DNA of 64,000 nt from assembly GCF_003049575.1 (NCBI RefSeq), contig NZ_PYWI01000001.1, forward strand, positions 434,001 through 498,000, read 5' to 3'. This document shows, in pieces, positions 6,469 to 15,221 of the stretch. The translations under genes were made by a program, and so were the position numbers. The stretch's first letter is position 1; each line of letters starts with the position of its first letter. The notes under the pieces were generated by a model that made no database searches, was not told where the DNA came from, and saw only the letters and a program-made list of their open reading frames with translations. Origin of the DNA: Lysinibacillus parviboronicapiens (GTDB taxonomy: Bacteria > Bacillota > Bacilli > Bacillales_A > Planococcaceae).

Positions 6469-8775
6469 ATGATGAATGAAAAAAGAAAAATCCTTGTTTT
6501 ACAGTTTATATTTTTAACGGCTCATCTTTTTTTAATTTTCACCATGCTCTCACCCTATATAGGAATAGCAATACACTTTAACAGTAATGAGGAAGTTGTC
6601 GTTACTAATGTATATGATAATGATGGTTGGGCACGTTATACGAATCTTTCACCTGGAGACGTCATCTTAGAAGTAGATGATAAGGAAATTAGCTCAATAA
6701 AAACTTATAACTATAATAATTGTTTTGTTCATGGTTCCTCAATAAAAATTAAACGAAATAATGAAATGAAATACATTCAAGCTCCAACTAATTCACGTAA
6801 AGATACTTTTCAGGAAATTATAATTCCAAGTATTTTTTCCTTAACTGTATTTGTCCTTACTTTATTTATTTACCAACAAAATAGTAAAGTTGCTTTCTAT
6901 TTAATAGGATTTCTTTTATCAGTATCTCTTAGTTTTTTTGCCTCTACAGAATCTGGACGAGGGGATATTGTATCTAGTATTTTAATATGTGTTTTTTTCC
7001 CTCTTGGTTCCCTTTTCCTTACACTTTTCATTCATAGGTTGTTACTGGAAAAAGGAATTATTAAAAATAAATGGCTAACTTTTTTTAAAATCAATAGTGT
7101 CATTTGCCTGTTCGTTATTTTTCTAAAATTAGCGACACTTTTGCAAAACAATTTACTTGATGTTATCAGCACTGGACTAATGTTAAGCTACTTTTGCCTC
7201 AATATTTGTTTTTCAATTATGCTCTTACTTTATTTTTATGTAGCCACTAAAGGCTCTCATCATGAAGTCTTTTTTAAATGGTTAATATTAATTCATGTCT
7301 GTGCCTTTATCCCATTTATTTTTTTACATGCTGTACCATTTATTTTTAATCTTCCCTATCTACAAGATGATGTAGCAGCTTTTACGTTATTTATTATTCC
7401 TATAGGTTATTCTTACATAGTATTGACTAACCGTTTAATAGACATAAATTTTATTTTAAAACAAATTCCATATTATACATTCTTAACATTTATCCCCACG
7501 TTAGTGTTAACTATTCTAGTAATAAGCGATAGATTTTATACAGAAAATGGCGTTGTGTATTTTATTATCTTATTTTTAGCGATACTAATTATTAATATTG
7601 TTACATTATTTTTAAAAGAAAAATTAGATTTTCAATTAAAAGATAGTTTTCTTTATAAACAATCCTATTTGTCCAAAAATCTAAATGAATTTTCACAAAA
7701 ATTACCTTCAGTTATGAAAGAAAATGATTTGGAAAATTTACTGCTTAATCAAATTACAGAAATATTAGACCCTCAGATTCTTTTATTAATACGGCTAAAT
7801 AAAGAAACACTAGAATTTCAAAGCATAGATTATAAAAGCAATTCACAAAGTATGCTTACTGATTTCATCAAGAAAAAGTTAAAAAATACTACTACTGATA
7901 CTTTAATTGGCAACCCGAATTATCTTGGAATTGAACTTTATCAAACTGATAGCTATGTCACCTATCTATGGGTAAGCCAAAAAAGAAATAATACCACTTT
8001 TAATATGCACGAAAAAATGTGGCTAATTAATATTGTAAAGTATGTGAGATTAGTTCATGAAAATTTAAATATCGTACAAAATATTATAAAGTCAATAGAA
8101 AAAAGAGATACTACTAATCATCAATCATCGAATACTCTTTCTAGATTTTTATTGCAATTAGGCGAACAAGAACGAATAAGACTGGCTTCTGATTTGCATG
8201 ATTCTGCCTTACAAGATCAAACAATTTGGTATCAAAAATTAGATAAAGTAATACAAAATTCAAGTAGTACCTTGCAAGAAGAAGAATTAGCCACATTAAA
8301 TAAAATAAAAAATGGGCTATTGGATGTTATTAAACAGCTTAGAGAAACTTGCAGTGAGCTTCGTCCCAATTTTATGCTGAATACAGATTTTACTGCTTCG
8401 TTAGAAGAATTCTGTAAAAAAAAACAAATGAAAGTTAGTTATAATTTGAAATATGAATTTCATAATTTTTCCGATTACTCTAATAATTATAATTTAACTA
8501 TTTCCATTTATCGGGTACTACAAGAACTCTTAAACAATGCGGAGAAGCATGCTAAAGCCTCTGTCGTTTCAGTGGAGATGTGGGAAGAAAATGATTATAT
8601 TTTTTTAGATTATAAGGACAATGGTGTAGGAATGAACAATTCTATCGAAAAATATAGTGAACACCATATTGGACTCATTGGAATAAAAGAAAGAATTCAT
8701 ATTCTAAACGGTGACATTGAATTTATTTCTGAAGTCGATAAGGGATTACAAATTCTAATAACAATACCGAGGTGA
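6469..8775 (+). CDS. comP: ComP-type membrane histidine kinase
   Basis: A 768-residue kinase, almost exactly the length of B. subtilis ComP (769). An N-terminal helix and an extracytoplasmic PDZ-like segment (GWARYTNLSPGDVILEVDDK, about residues 45-75) precede a block of about seven or more membrane helices. Then come LIDINFILKQIPYYT, matching the conserved end of the ComP sensor, a linker, HisKA_3 with LASDLHDSALQDQ (phospho-acceptor H577) and an HATPase domain with the N-box ELLNNAEKHA (from 686) and GLIGIKERI. It should sense the modified ComX peptide and phosphorylate ComA. GGAAGGA precedes the ATG. The stop abuts the comA ribosome site. Confidence 0.93.
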   Translation: MMNEKRKILVLQFIFLTAHLFLIFTMLSPYIGIAIHFNSNEEVVVTNVYDNDGWARYTNLSPGDVILEVDDKEISSIKTYNYNNCFVHGSSIKIKRNNEMKYIQAPTNSRKDTFQEIIIPSIFSLTVFVLTLFIYQQNSKVAFYLIGFLLSVSLSFFASTESGRGDIVSSILICVFFPLGSLFLTLFIHRLLLEKGIIKNKWLTFFKINSVICLFVIFLKLATLLQNNLLDVISTGLMLSYFCLNICFSIMLLLYFYVATKGSHHEVFFKWLILIHVCAFIPFIFLHAVPFIFNLPYLQDDVAAFTLFIIPIGYSYIVLTNRLIDINFILKQIPYYTFLTFIPTLVLTILVISDRFYTENGVVYFIILFLAILIINIVTLFLKEKLDFQLKDSFLYKQSYLSKNLNEFSQKLPSVMKENDLENLLLNQITEILDPQILLLIRLNKETLEFQSIDYKSNSQSMLTDFIKKKLKNTTTDTLIGNPNYLGIELYQTDSYVTYLWVSQKRNNTTFNMHEKMWLINIVKYVRLVHENLNIVQNIIKSIEKRDTTNHQSSNTLSRFLLQLGEQERIRLASDLHDSALQDQTIWYQKLDKVIQNSSSTLQEEELATLNKIKNGLLDVIKQLRETCSELRPNFMLNTDFTASLEEFCKKKQMKVSYNLKYEFHNFSDYSNNYNLTISIYRVLQELLNNAEKHAKASVVSVEMWEENDYIFLDYKDNGVGMNNSIEKYSEHHIGLIGIKERIHILNGDIEFISEVDKGLQILITIPR

Positions 8776-8780
8776 AAGTA

Positions 8781-9413
8781 ATGATACAAATATTAATTGT
8801 GGATGACCATCCAATGGTTGGTCTCGGTACCAAAAATATACTGGAGGAAGTAACAAATTTTGATATTACCTATCTATTAGATAGTCAACAGGTTATACAA
8901 GCCATTAAAAAAAAATCTTTTGATATTTACTTACTAGATATTAATATGCCCAACTGTTCGGGAATTGAATTATCCAAAAAAATCTTAAATACTCATGCGG
9001 ATGCTAAAATCATTTTCTATACAGGTTTTGATTACTCTTTTCAATTTAATACGTTAATTGAATTAGGTATTTATGGCATCATAAGTAAATCAGCTTCCTA
9101 TCAAGTTTTAGTTTTGAATATACAAGCTGTGCTGAACGGTTATGTGTTAGTCCCAAGAGAAATGCTAATCAGGTCAACCCCTTCAAACTTTTCACAAGGT
9201 TTATTCAGTGCTGATCATCGTCAAGTGTTTTCCCAAAAAGAGCTAGATATATTGGAGAGTTTAGCAAAAGGTTCCAGCAATAAAGAAATTGCAGATGAGC
9301 TTTTTATGAGTATTCGTGCAGTTGAATATAACCTAACAAAAATCTATAAAAAGTTGTGTGTCACTTCTCGTTCCGAGGCAGTCGCAAAAGTATTAAACAA
9401 TAGTCAAATATAA
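8781..9413 (+). CDS. comA: ComA-type response regulator
   Basis: A two-domain regulator of the NarL/LuxR class. The receiver domain (about residues 1-120) has acidic residues in IVDDH and the phospho-acceptor D53 in YLLDINMPN. The C-terminal LuxR-type helix-turn-helix contains KELDILESLAKGSSNKEIAD and SRSEAVAK. The frame is open from a GTG at 8772, but GAGGTG at 8770-8775 is correctly spaced for the ATG at 8781, giving MIQILIVDDHP and 210 residues. The neighbouring kinase is ComP-like, so this is ComA by sequence and context. Likely targets include the half-sites at 6412-6444. Confidence 0.9.
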   Translation: MIQILIVDDHPMVGLGTKNILEEVTNFDITYLLDSQQVIQAIKKKSFDIYLLDINMPNCSGIELSKKILNTHADAKIIFYTGFDYSFQFNTLIELGIYGIISKSASYQVLVLNIQAVLNGYVLVPREMLIRSTPSNFSQGLFSADHRQVFSQKELDILESLAKGSSNKEIADELFMSIRAVEYNLTKIYKKLCVTSRSEAVAKVLNNSQI

Positions 9414-9461
9414 TTTTCACTACTGAGATTACGAGTTTTTGGTATATGGAGGAATTTATAA

Positions 9462-10403
9462 ATGGAGACACGCAACAACAGTCAATTACATGAAGAATTA
9501 ATATCCATAGCAAATCAACTAATTGAGACTGCTTTTACAGAGCAACACTTGCACAACCTTGCCCAAAGTTATGTACGGTTTAAATTTCATCAAAGTATAA
9601 ACTTTGCCTTACTAACTGAGCTTCATTATTCCATCTTTAGAGAGCAGCAGACCCTCAAGGAACAAAGAGAGCTGCAAGTCGTGATGGAGTTAATTATTTT
9701 AGCGGCCGATATTTTAGATGATATTCAAGACAAAGATGCATCTATTTATCCTTGGTCAGAGGTCAACTTTGAAGAAAATTCAAATATCATTATTGGTTTA
9801 TTACTCACAGCATTCAATAAAATTACTTTATTAGACTGTTGTTTCGAGGTCAGAAATTTCATGAGCCAGCAAATTCATTGCTTATTGCTGCAATCCATTA
9901 ATGGACAGCAAAGAGATATTAACAATCGAATCACGACTGAAACCGAATATTTAGAAATGGCTAGCTTGAAATCAGGTTCCCTCACGCAATTGGCCTGTGT
10001 ACTAGGGGCTGGCAATGTCTCAGAAAAAACTTTAAATATTATTAAAACCTATTCAAACTATATAGGCATCATTGCTCAAATCCGCAATGATGTGCATGAT
10101 TTGTTAACAGAGCACCAAATAAGTGATTTACATATAAAAAAGATTACTTTACCAGTCCTTTACTATCTTTGCATAGATGATGACGATTTTCTCCCTATAA
10201 AACATTACTATAATAGTGAGCAAATCTTTATGCATTTAACAGATTCAGAAAAGGATCATTTTATGAAAGTCATACGACAGGGCGGGGCTATTCAATATTG
10301 TCATGCAGTAGAAAAAATTTACTACCGTAAATTTATAAATTGCATTGAAGGTTTACCTATCTCGAACATAGCACGCGAGCAACTATTAACTCTAAAATTT
10401 TAA
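9462..10403 (+). CDS. comQ: ComQ-type isoprenyl transferase
   Basis: A 313-residue member of the polyprenyl synthetase fold. The first Asp-rich motif is DILDDIQDKD (residues 83-92), the usual metal and diphosphate site. The second is weaker: IRNDVHDLL at about 207-215. Both look like ComQ, which attaches a farnesyl or geranyl group to the ComX tryptophan, more than like chain-elongating enzymes. LKSGSLTQLA also matches. GGAGG lies nine bases before the ATG. It is separated from comA by 48 bp and ends in a terminator. In B. subtilis comQ is first in the locus; here it is last. An unrelated prenyltransferase role is unlikely given the neighbours. Confidence 0.9.
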   Translation: METRNNSQLHEELISIANQLIETAFTEQHLHNLAQSYVRFKFHQSINFALLTELHYSIFREQQTLKEQRELQVVMELIILAADILDDIQDKDASIYPWSEVNFEENSNIIIGLLLTAFNKITLLDCCFEVRNFMSQQIHCLLLQSINGQQRDINNRITTETEYLEMASLKSGSLTQLACVLGAGNVSEKTLNIIKTYSNYIGIIAQIRNDVHDLLTEHQISDLHIKKITLPVLYYLCIDDDDFLPIKHYYNSEQIFMHLTDSEKDHFMKVIRQGGAIQYCHAVEKIYYRKFINCIEGLPISNIAREQLLTLKF

Positions 10404-10424
10404 TATCATATAGTGTAGAAACTG

Positions 10425-10467
10425 GAGTCTACATGCATTTAATCCTAAGCAAGTAGACTCATTTTTT
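10425..10467 (+). terminator. Terminator of comP-comA-comQ
   Basis: An 8-bp stem GAGTCTAC/GTAGACTC with a 20-nt loop is followed by ATTTTTT, 20 bp after the comQ stop codon. It separates the plus-strand com genes from the converging transglutaminase-like gene. Confidence 0.7.
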
Positions 10468-10481
10468 ATCCTTATTTAAGA

Positions 10482-11177
10482 CTACTGATTTCTCAATATA
10501 TCCAATTTTCGGTTAATTTTTTTCCTTTTTCTATTAAACATTATCCGCTTTAGTTTACTCCCCGTATTGTTATACTTTACAAATAATTCATCCGGGTTAT
10601 TAAAAATCCCTAAATCATCTGTTATTGAAAAGCTCTGTACATATACACTTTCACCAGTCCAACATAGATTTATGTTATCCTTATCTTTCACAGAAATTCC
10701 ATATCCGATAAAACCATCATTAAAACTGCAAAGTCTATTTTTTACTTGCTTTAAATAAGAGTCATCAATAATTACACCTTCAAGGGCAATCCATTCATCA
10801 TTTACATTCACTTCCGTCCAAGCGTGTACAATTTTATTGGGCGCTAATAGGTATGTGATACCCGTTAAAGCACCCTTTTGCATTTTTTTATCAATAAAAA
10901 AACCATGAATCCTGCAAGGAACGCCAACAGCTCTTAGTAAAGCCATTAAAAGTGTACTTTTTGTATTACATTGCCCATAGCCGTCTTGCAATACTTCCGA
11001 AGCAGGTATATCATCCCCTCGGTTATACCCGAACTTAATTTCATTTCTGACAAAATCATAAATCTGCTTGATTCTATCTTCATAATTTAAGTTATCCCAG
11101 CCTTTTTGTCTTATTAGGTGCTGAAACATTTCATCGTTAAAGTTTAACATTGCTGTCGGCTCCAAATATTTTTCCAT
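10482..11177 (-). CDS. Transglutaminase-like (papain-fold) protein
   Basis: A 231-residue protein with no signal peptide. The transglutaminase-core motif DGYGQCNTKSTLLMALLRAVGVP holds the likely nucleophile C70, and KIVHAWTEV holds H118. The third catalytic residue, usually Asp in LDPT, appears changed to ALEGVIIDD, so E133 or a nearby Asp would have to serve. Bacterial members act as peptidases, amidases or transferases; the substrate here is unknown. It converges on comQ and is transcribed separately from the exporter gene upstream, which has its own terminator. The ribosome site is a weak AAGGGTGAG. A role in processing a product of the neighbouring cluster is speculation. Confidence 0.75.
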   Translation of the reverse strand: MEKYLEPTAMLNFNDEMFQHLIRQKGWDNLNYEDRIKQIYDFVRNEIKFGYNRGDDIPASEVLQDGYGQCNTKSTLLMALLRAVGVPCRIHGFFIDKKMQKGALTGITYLLAPNKIVHAWTEVNVNDEWIALEGVIIDDSYLKQVKNRLCSFNDGFIGYGISVKDKDNINLCWTGESVYVQSFSITDDLGIFNNPDELFVKYNNTGSKLKRIMFNRKRKKINRKLDILRNQ

Positions 11178-11381
11178 CTTTTCTCACCCTTTTCAGTTAT
11201 CCTTCACAACGATTCCTTTTAACTTTTTCTATATATTTACTATTATAACTAATATCATCTGTATAAAATATGGTATCTTACTACTCATATTTCCTCTTAC
11301 TCACTTTGAATTATGTATGGAAGTTAATTGAAACATTGTGCATGGAATAATGACTATCTACACTGCGAAAATGCAATTTTA

Positions 11382-11411
11382 ATCGGTAGGGATTTACTTA
11401 TCCCTACCGAT
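11382..11411 (-). terminator. Terminator of the biosynthetic cluster
   Basis: A perfect 12-bp stem ATCGGTAGGGAT/ATCCCTACCGAT with a 6-nt loop begins a few bases after the exporter stop codon. The minus-strand T tract is interrupted (TAAAATTGCATTTT), so termination may be incomplete. Confidence 0.7.
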
Positions 11412-11414
11412 ATC

Positions 11415-13136
11415 TTAAAGAATTTCTTCGACTTGTTTCTTCCTTAAAAAAATTAATGATAAACTAAAAAGACAGGTTAAAAGTAATCCACACCAAAATG
11501 CTTTCGTCATCGCCTCAACAATAAAACTTTGTGCATCACTGCGGATAGTATTTTGAATATTATTAACTTCCTTCTCTATATTTTCTATTTCTACATTTAC
11601 CATCGCAGTTACTTTCTTTTCGATGTTTGGAGTAGCATTAACTTCTACTACTTGAGGCATTTCCTTTAACGTTTCCTCCAATTTCTTCGCAACAAATTGA
11701 TCTTGCATTTCCTGTGGAATTTCAAAACTCTCTTGTTCTCCTTCACCTTCGAATAGCGTATCCTTTTTTCCTTGTAGATTCTCAATTGCAATGGCTTTTA
11801 CAGCTTCAGGCATATTACCATTTTCAAAACGTGCCACCCCATCTGCAACAACATCATCCGCATATTGATTTAAAAAACTTAATGTAATTGATACAAATAA
11901 AGATACACCAAGAGCGCCTCCAAGATTTCGTGCAGTGGCAAAAATACCAGACCCTAAGGATACATGCTTTTCTGAAACGGAAACCGTACAAACAGTTACA
12001 CTTGTCACCATGATGATGCCTAACCCTGTTCCGAGAAGGGACATCATGGTAATAAGCATTGAAAATTCTGTATCTGGTGTTAATTTTAATAAGAACACAA
12101 AACCTATCACTGTAAATACATAACCAAAGAACATTGGAATTTGATAGCCAATTTTATCAATTAATCGTCCAACAATTGGTGCAACTACTAACATGACAGC
12201 CGATAAAGGTGTTATTAAAAACGAAGCGTGTAATGTAGAAATCTCCTTCACCTGTGTAAGATAAATTGGCAATAAAATTAACGTTCCCATTAACAAAATG
12301 CCGCCTAAAAAGTTTGAAAGAATACCACCTAAATAATGTTGATTTTTAAATATTGTAAAATCAACTAAAGGTATATTTGTCCGTTTTTCTATAAAAATAA
12401 ATAATAGAGTGGCAATTAAACTAATAGTGAAATACATATAGATTGTTGTAGAAGTCCAGCCTAGTTTTTCACCCTGTAATATGGCAAATGTTAAAAAATA
12501 AAGCGCCATACTTACGACGATCACGCCTAGTACATCCAATTTAAAGGGTGATTTAACGTCTTTACTTCCTTTAAATGCTACTATAATGAATGGGAAAGCG
12601 ATCATGATAACTGGCACATTTATATAAAAAATCCAACGCCAATTAATAAATTCAGTTACAACTCCCCCAAGACTTGGGCCAATGGCTACTGCAAGCGCAC
12701 CAACGGCTCCCCAGATGCCCATTGCCAGCCCTAATTTTTCAGGTGGCTCAGCAGTTCTTACGAGCATCATACTAGTAGGTATAATCATAGCTCCACCAAT
12801 TCCCTGTAAAACACGAGCAGCTATTAACACTTCTACCGTTGGCGCCATACCACACAATAGGGAGCTAATCGCAAATACAATAACCCCAATTAAAAAAATT
12901 CTAATTCTCCCAAAGAAATCTGCTATTTTTCCTAAAGTAATTAACAAAATCGCAAGCGTCAGTACAAAGGAATTGATTATCCAAGAAGCTAAATTCAAAT
13001 TAATGTGATAATCATTCATTATGTTAGGGAGTGAAATATTGACCACTGTACTATCTAAAAATACTAAAAACAAACCTAAACTAACCGCTAGTACTTGCTT
13101 CATACCTCCATATTTAGGCGCTGTTTGATTTGTCAT
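11415..13136 (-). CDS. DHA2-family (14-helix) multidrug-type exporter
   Basis: A 573-residue MFS protein of the EmrB/QacA type. The motif LDSTVVNISLPNIMNDY in helix 1 and GKIADFFGRIR between helices 2 and 3 are characteristic of DHA2 drug:H+ antiporters. The frame is open further upstream to 13364, but that stretch overlaps the preceding gene and is low in hydrophobicity. AGAGGG spaced before the ATG at 13136 (MTNQTAPKYGG) gives the real start. Between the last two helices lies an unusual insertion of about 115 residues, rich in Glu and Lys and probably extracytoplasmic. It is last in the cluster, 41 bp after the flavoprotein gene, so it probably exports the cluster product. Confidence 0.88.
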   Translation of the reverse strand: MTNQTAPKYGGMKQVLAVSLGLFLVFLDSTVVNISLPNIMNDYHINLNLASWIINSFVLTLAILLITLGKIADFFGRIRIFLIGVIVFAISSLLCGMAPTVEVLIAARVLQGIGGAMIIPTSMMLVRTAEPPEKLGLAMGIWGAVGALAVAIGPSLGGVVTEFINWRWIFYINVPVIMIAFPFIIVAFKGSKDVKSPFKLDVLGVIVVSMALYFLTFAILQGEKLGWTSTTIYMYFTISLIATLLFIFIEKRTNIPLVDFTIFKNQHYLGGILSNFLGGILLMGTLILLPIYLTQVKEISTLHASFLITPLSAVMLVVAPIVGRLIDKIGYQIPMFFGYVFTVIGFVFLLKLTPDTEFSMLITMMSLLGTGLGIIMVTSVTVCTVSVSEKHVSLGSGIFATARNLGGALGVSLFVSITLSFLNQYADDVVADGVARFENGNMPEAVKAIAIENLQGKKDTLFEGEGEQESFEIPQEMQDQFVAKKLEETLKEMPQVVEVNATPNIEKKVTAMVNVEIENIEKEVNNIQNTIRSDAQSFIVEAMTKAFWCGLLLTCLFSLSLIFLRKKQVEEIL

Positions 13137-13177
13137 TTTCAACCCTCTTTCATCCATTACATGAAATATTGACTCAA

Positions 13178-14338
13178 CTACAACTGGGTAGGCACATCCA
13201 ATACAATCTTTCCGATTAATTCTTTTAACACATCTGGCGTTGGTCCCATGACTGTTCCCGCCATACTGTCTCGGATATACCTCTCTATTGGTGTATTTGC
13301 TGAATAAGCATGACCTCCGCAAACTTTTAAGCCTATTTCTGCAACTCTTAGTACTGTTTGACAAGCCATTACTTTGACCTCTAGTGTGCTAACCATATCT
13401 ATTTCTTTATTTTCCATCCGTTGCACAAAGGCATTTAAAGCTGTTTCCGCTTGGTCACATAGTACCTTCATTTCTCCAACCATTTGTTGAATACTTTGAA
13501 AGTCCGAAAGATTCGTATTAATATGTGTATAAAATCGTTTCTTGACGTAGTTTACGGACTCTTTATAAATTGCCTTTGCAATCCCAATATTTACTGCTGA
13601 AATACCAATTTGCCCCATCGGAAGCAATGCTTCACGCGTAATTTTAAAGCCTTCTCCTTCTTCTCCAATAAGCATCTCTGGATTTAAATAGGCATCTATA
13701 TTTAACGGGGCACTTTGATTACCTCTCAGGCCCATGCCTTCCCATGTACCACCTACTTCAATTCCATCATAATTACTCGAAACTGCGAAAAAGTTACTTT
13801 GCATAGAATTTTTAGCAAATGTTGCTTTTGAGTTTATGACATATAAATCTGCCTCGCCTGCGCTTGTCACCATAATTTTATTAGTTTTTAAGCGAAGTCC
13901 ATTGTCAGTGTTACGTACTTGGCTTACAGGTAAAAAGAAATAGCAGCCCGAACCCGCTTCACTAAGTGCAATGGTTGTAAGACAATTCCCTTGTGCAATT
14001 TTACTTAAAATATTTTTTATATAGTCACTATCTTTTCCATATAATAAGATAGAAACGGCCGACATATGTTGCACATAGACAAGTGCAGTTGAAGCACAAG
14101 CTTGAGCTAACCTAATAACTGTTTCTTTATATAAAAATAGAGGAGCCTCTAAGCCGCCCAATTGCTGTGGAATTAGTAAGCCCAATAAGCCATTTCGTCC
14201 GATTTCGTTTATATTTTCTCTCGGGAATGCTCTTTCTCTATCAATATGAGCCGCGTTAGGTGCAACGAAATCCACTATAATATCATCCAATTTTGTTAAA
14301 ATATCTTGCGTCAAGCTCTTCTCCTGAATATTACTCAT
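13178..14338 (-). CDS. Acyl-CoA dehydrogenase-like flavoprotein, catalytic Glu missing
   Basis: A 386-residue member of the acyl-CoA dehydrogenase fold. An N-terminal helical domain, a central beta domain with ALSEAGSGCYFFLP (FAD/substrate loop) and a C-terminal helical domain are recognisable. In most acyl-CoA dehydrogenases the C-terminal motif YRDxxxxxIYEGTS supplies the catalytic base. Here it reads RYIRDSMAGTVMGPTPD, without that Glu. The enzyme may therefore be an oxidase, hydroxylase or desaturase with another base, as in some natural-product clusters. A GAGGAGG site precedes the ATG, and the 4-bp ATGA overlap with the U32 gene shows translational coupling. The substrate is unknown; the adjacent LuxE-like enzyme could supply an activated acyl group. 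Confidence 0.85.
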   Translation of the reverse strand: MSNIQEKSLTQDILTKLDDIIVDFVAPNAAHIDRERAFPRENINEIGRNGLLGLLIPQQLGGLEAPLFLYKETVIRLAQACASTALVYVQHMSAVSILLYGKDSDYIKNILSKIAQGNCLTTIALSEAGSGCYFFLPVSQVRNTDNGLRLKTNKIMVTSAGEADLYVINSKATFAKNSMQSNFFAVSSNYDGIEVGGTWEGMGLRGNQSAPLNIDAYLNPEMLIGEEGEGFKITREALLPMGQIGISAVNIGIAKAIYKESVNYVKKRFYTHINTNLSDFQSIQQMVGEMKVLCDQAETALNAFVQRMENKEIDMVSTLEVKVMACQTVLRVAEIGLKVCGGHAYSANTPIERYIRDSMAGTVMGPTPDVLKELIGKIVLDVPTQL

Positions 14339-15210
14339 TTTATTGCCTCCTCTTTAAGAAGTATTGGTGAAAATCTTGCATCATCGCACAATGAATCCAC
14401 TTCAAATGCTATACTTTCGTTGTGCCGGTTACTATCCTGGACAACAATATTTCCATATATCAGTAAGTTCCCCATCTTCTCTCTACTTTCTTTGGAAATC
14501 TTTACTGTTACATCCTCAAATCGATTCCATCGTTCTCTCGGCTCGATCATAATGCCGTTATTACATAAATGCTGGCAATTTCCTACTGGTTCATTATAAA
14601 GTCTTAATGTATGGCAGGACCTCGAAGTAGATACCATTGGGTAATGTAAAAAGCCATTTACTTTTATCCCTTCATCTCTGAGCATGTTTACTGAATGCTC
14701 CATGTAAGCATGAATATCTGCATCTATTTCTGTCACACCATATTCTTTTAAAAGTTTTATCATTGCAGGATTACCAAAATTCAATTGCAAGTAATTCTCT
14801 TTAATTGTCTGATCTTCGTACTGTAAAATATCTTCATACCACGGGCAGTTTCCATAACTAAAAGCCAATTGTCTGCCTACCGATAAGGACACTGTTGAGG
14901 GTAGTTGCTGTTGTGCTAAAAAACGCATAGTTCCCCAATCATTCACGATGAAATTTATTTCATAATGAAAAAAACGCTGCATTTTAGTAAAAAATCCGTT
15001 CATAGCTGCTTCAAATAAAATAGGCATTTCGACTTTCACCTTTTTGTCTCGTTCCAATAAATAATGGATATGTTGCTCTTCAATGCCATTCATTTTATAG
15101 TGGCATCCTGAATGTCCTAAAGAAACAGTTTGATAATTCCCTAAAATTTCTTCGGTTAATTCATATAAATGTTCGTGGTGAATCCGTAGTTCTTTTAATG
15201 GCGTTTTCAA
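14335..15210 (-). CDS. U32-family protein, UbiV-like Fe-S subunit
   Basis: A U32 peptidase-family protein of 291 residues from the preferred TTG start; an ATG frame at 15270 has no ribosome site, whereas AGGTGG is seven bases before the TTG. Four cysteines fall at C36 (LGHSGC), then SRSC-x12-C-x3-C. This spacing matches the [4Fe-4S] ligands I recall for E. coli UbiV (C39, C180, C193, C197; 292 residues). UbiU-UbiV form an O2-independent hydroxylase in anaerobic ubiquinone synthesis. Gram-positive bacteria of this kind make menaquinone, so another substrate is expected. The stop overlaps the flavoprotein ATG and the start lies just after the UbiU-like gene. Confidence 0.8.
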   Translation of the reverse strand: MKTPLKELRIHHEHLYELTEEILGNYQTVSLGHSGCHYKMNGIEEQHIHYLLERDKKVKVEMPILFEAAMNGFFTKMQRFFHYEINFIVNDWGTMRFLAQQQLPSTVSLSVGRQLAFSYGNCPWYEDILQYEDQTIKENYLQLNFGNPAMIKLLKEYGVTEIDADIHAYMEHSVNMLRDEGIKVNGFLHYPMVSTSRSCHTLRLYNEPVGNCQHLCNNGIMIEPRERWNRFEDVTVKISKESREKMGNLLIYGNIVVQDSNRHNESIAFEVDSLCDDARFSPILLKEEAIK

Positions 15211-15221
15211 ATAAGCACCAC

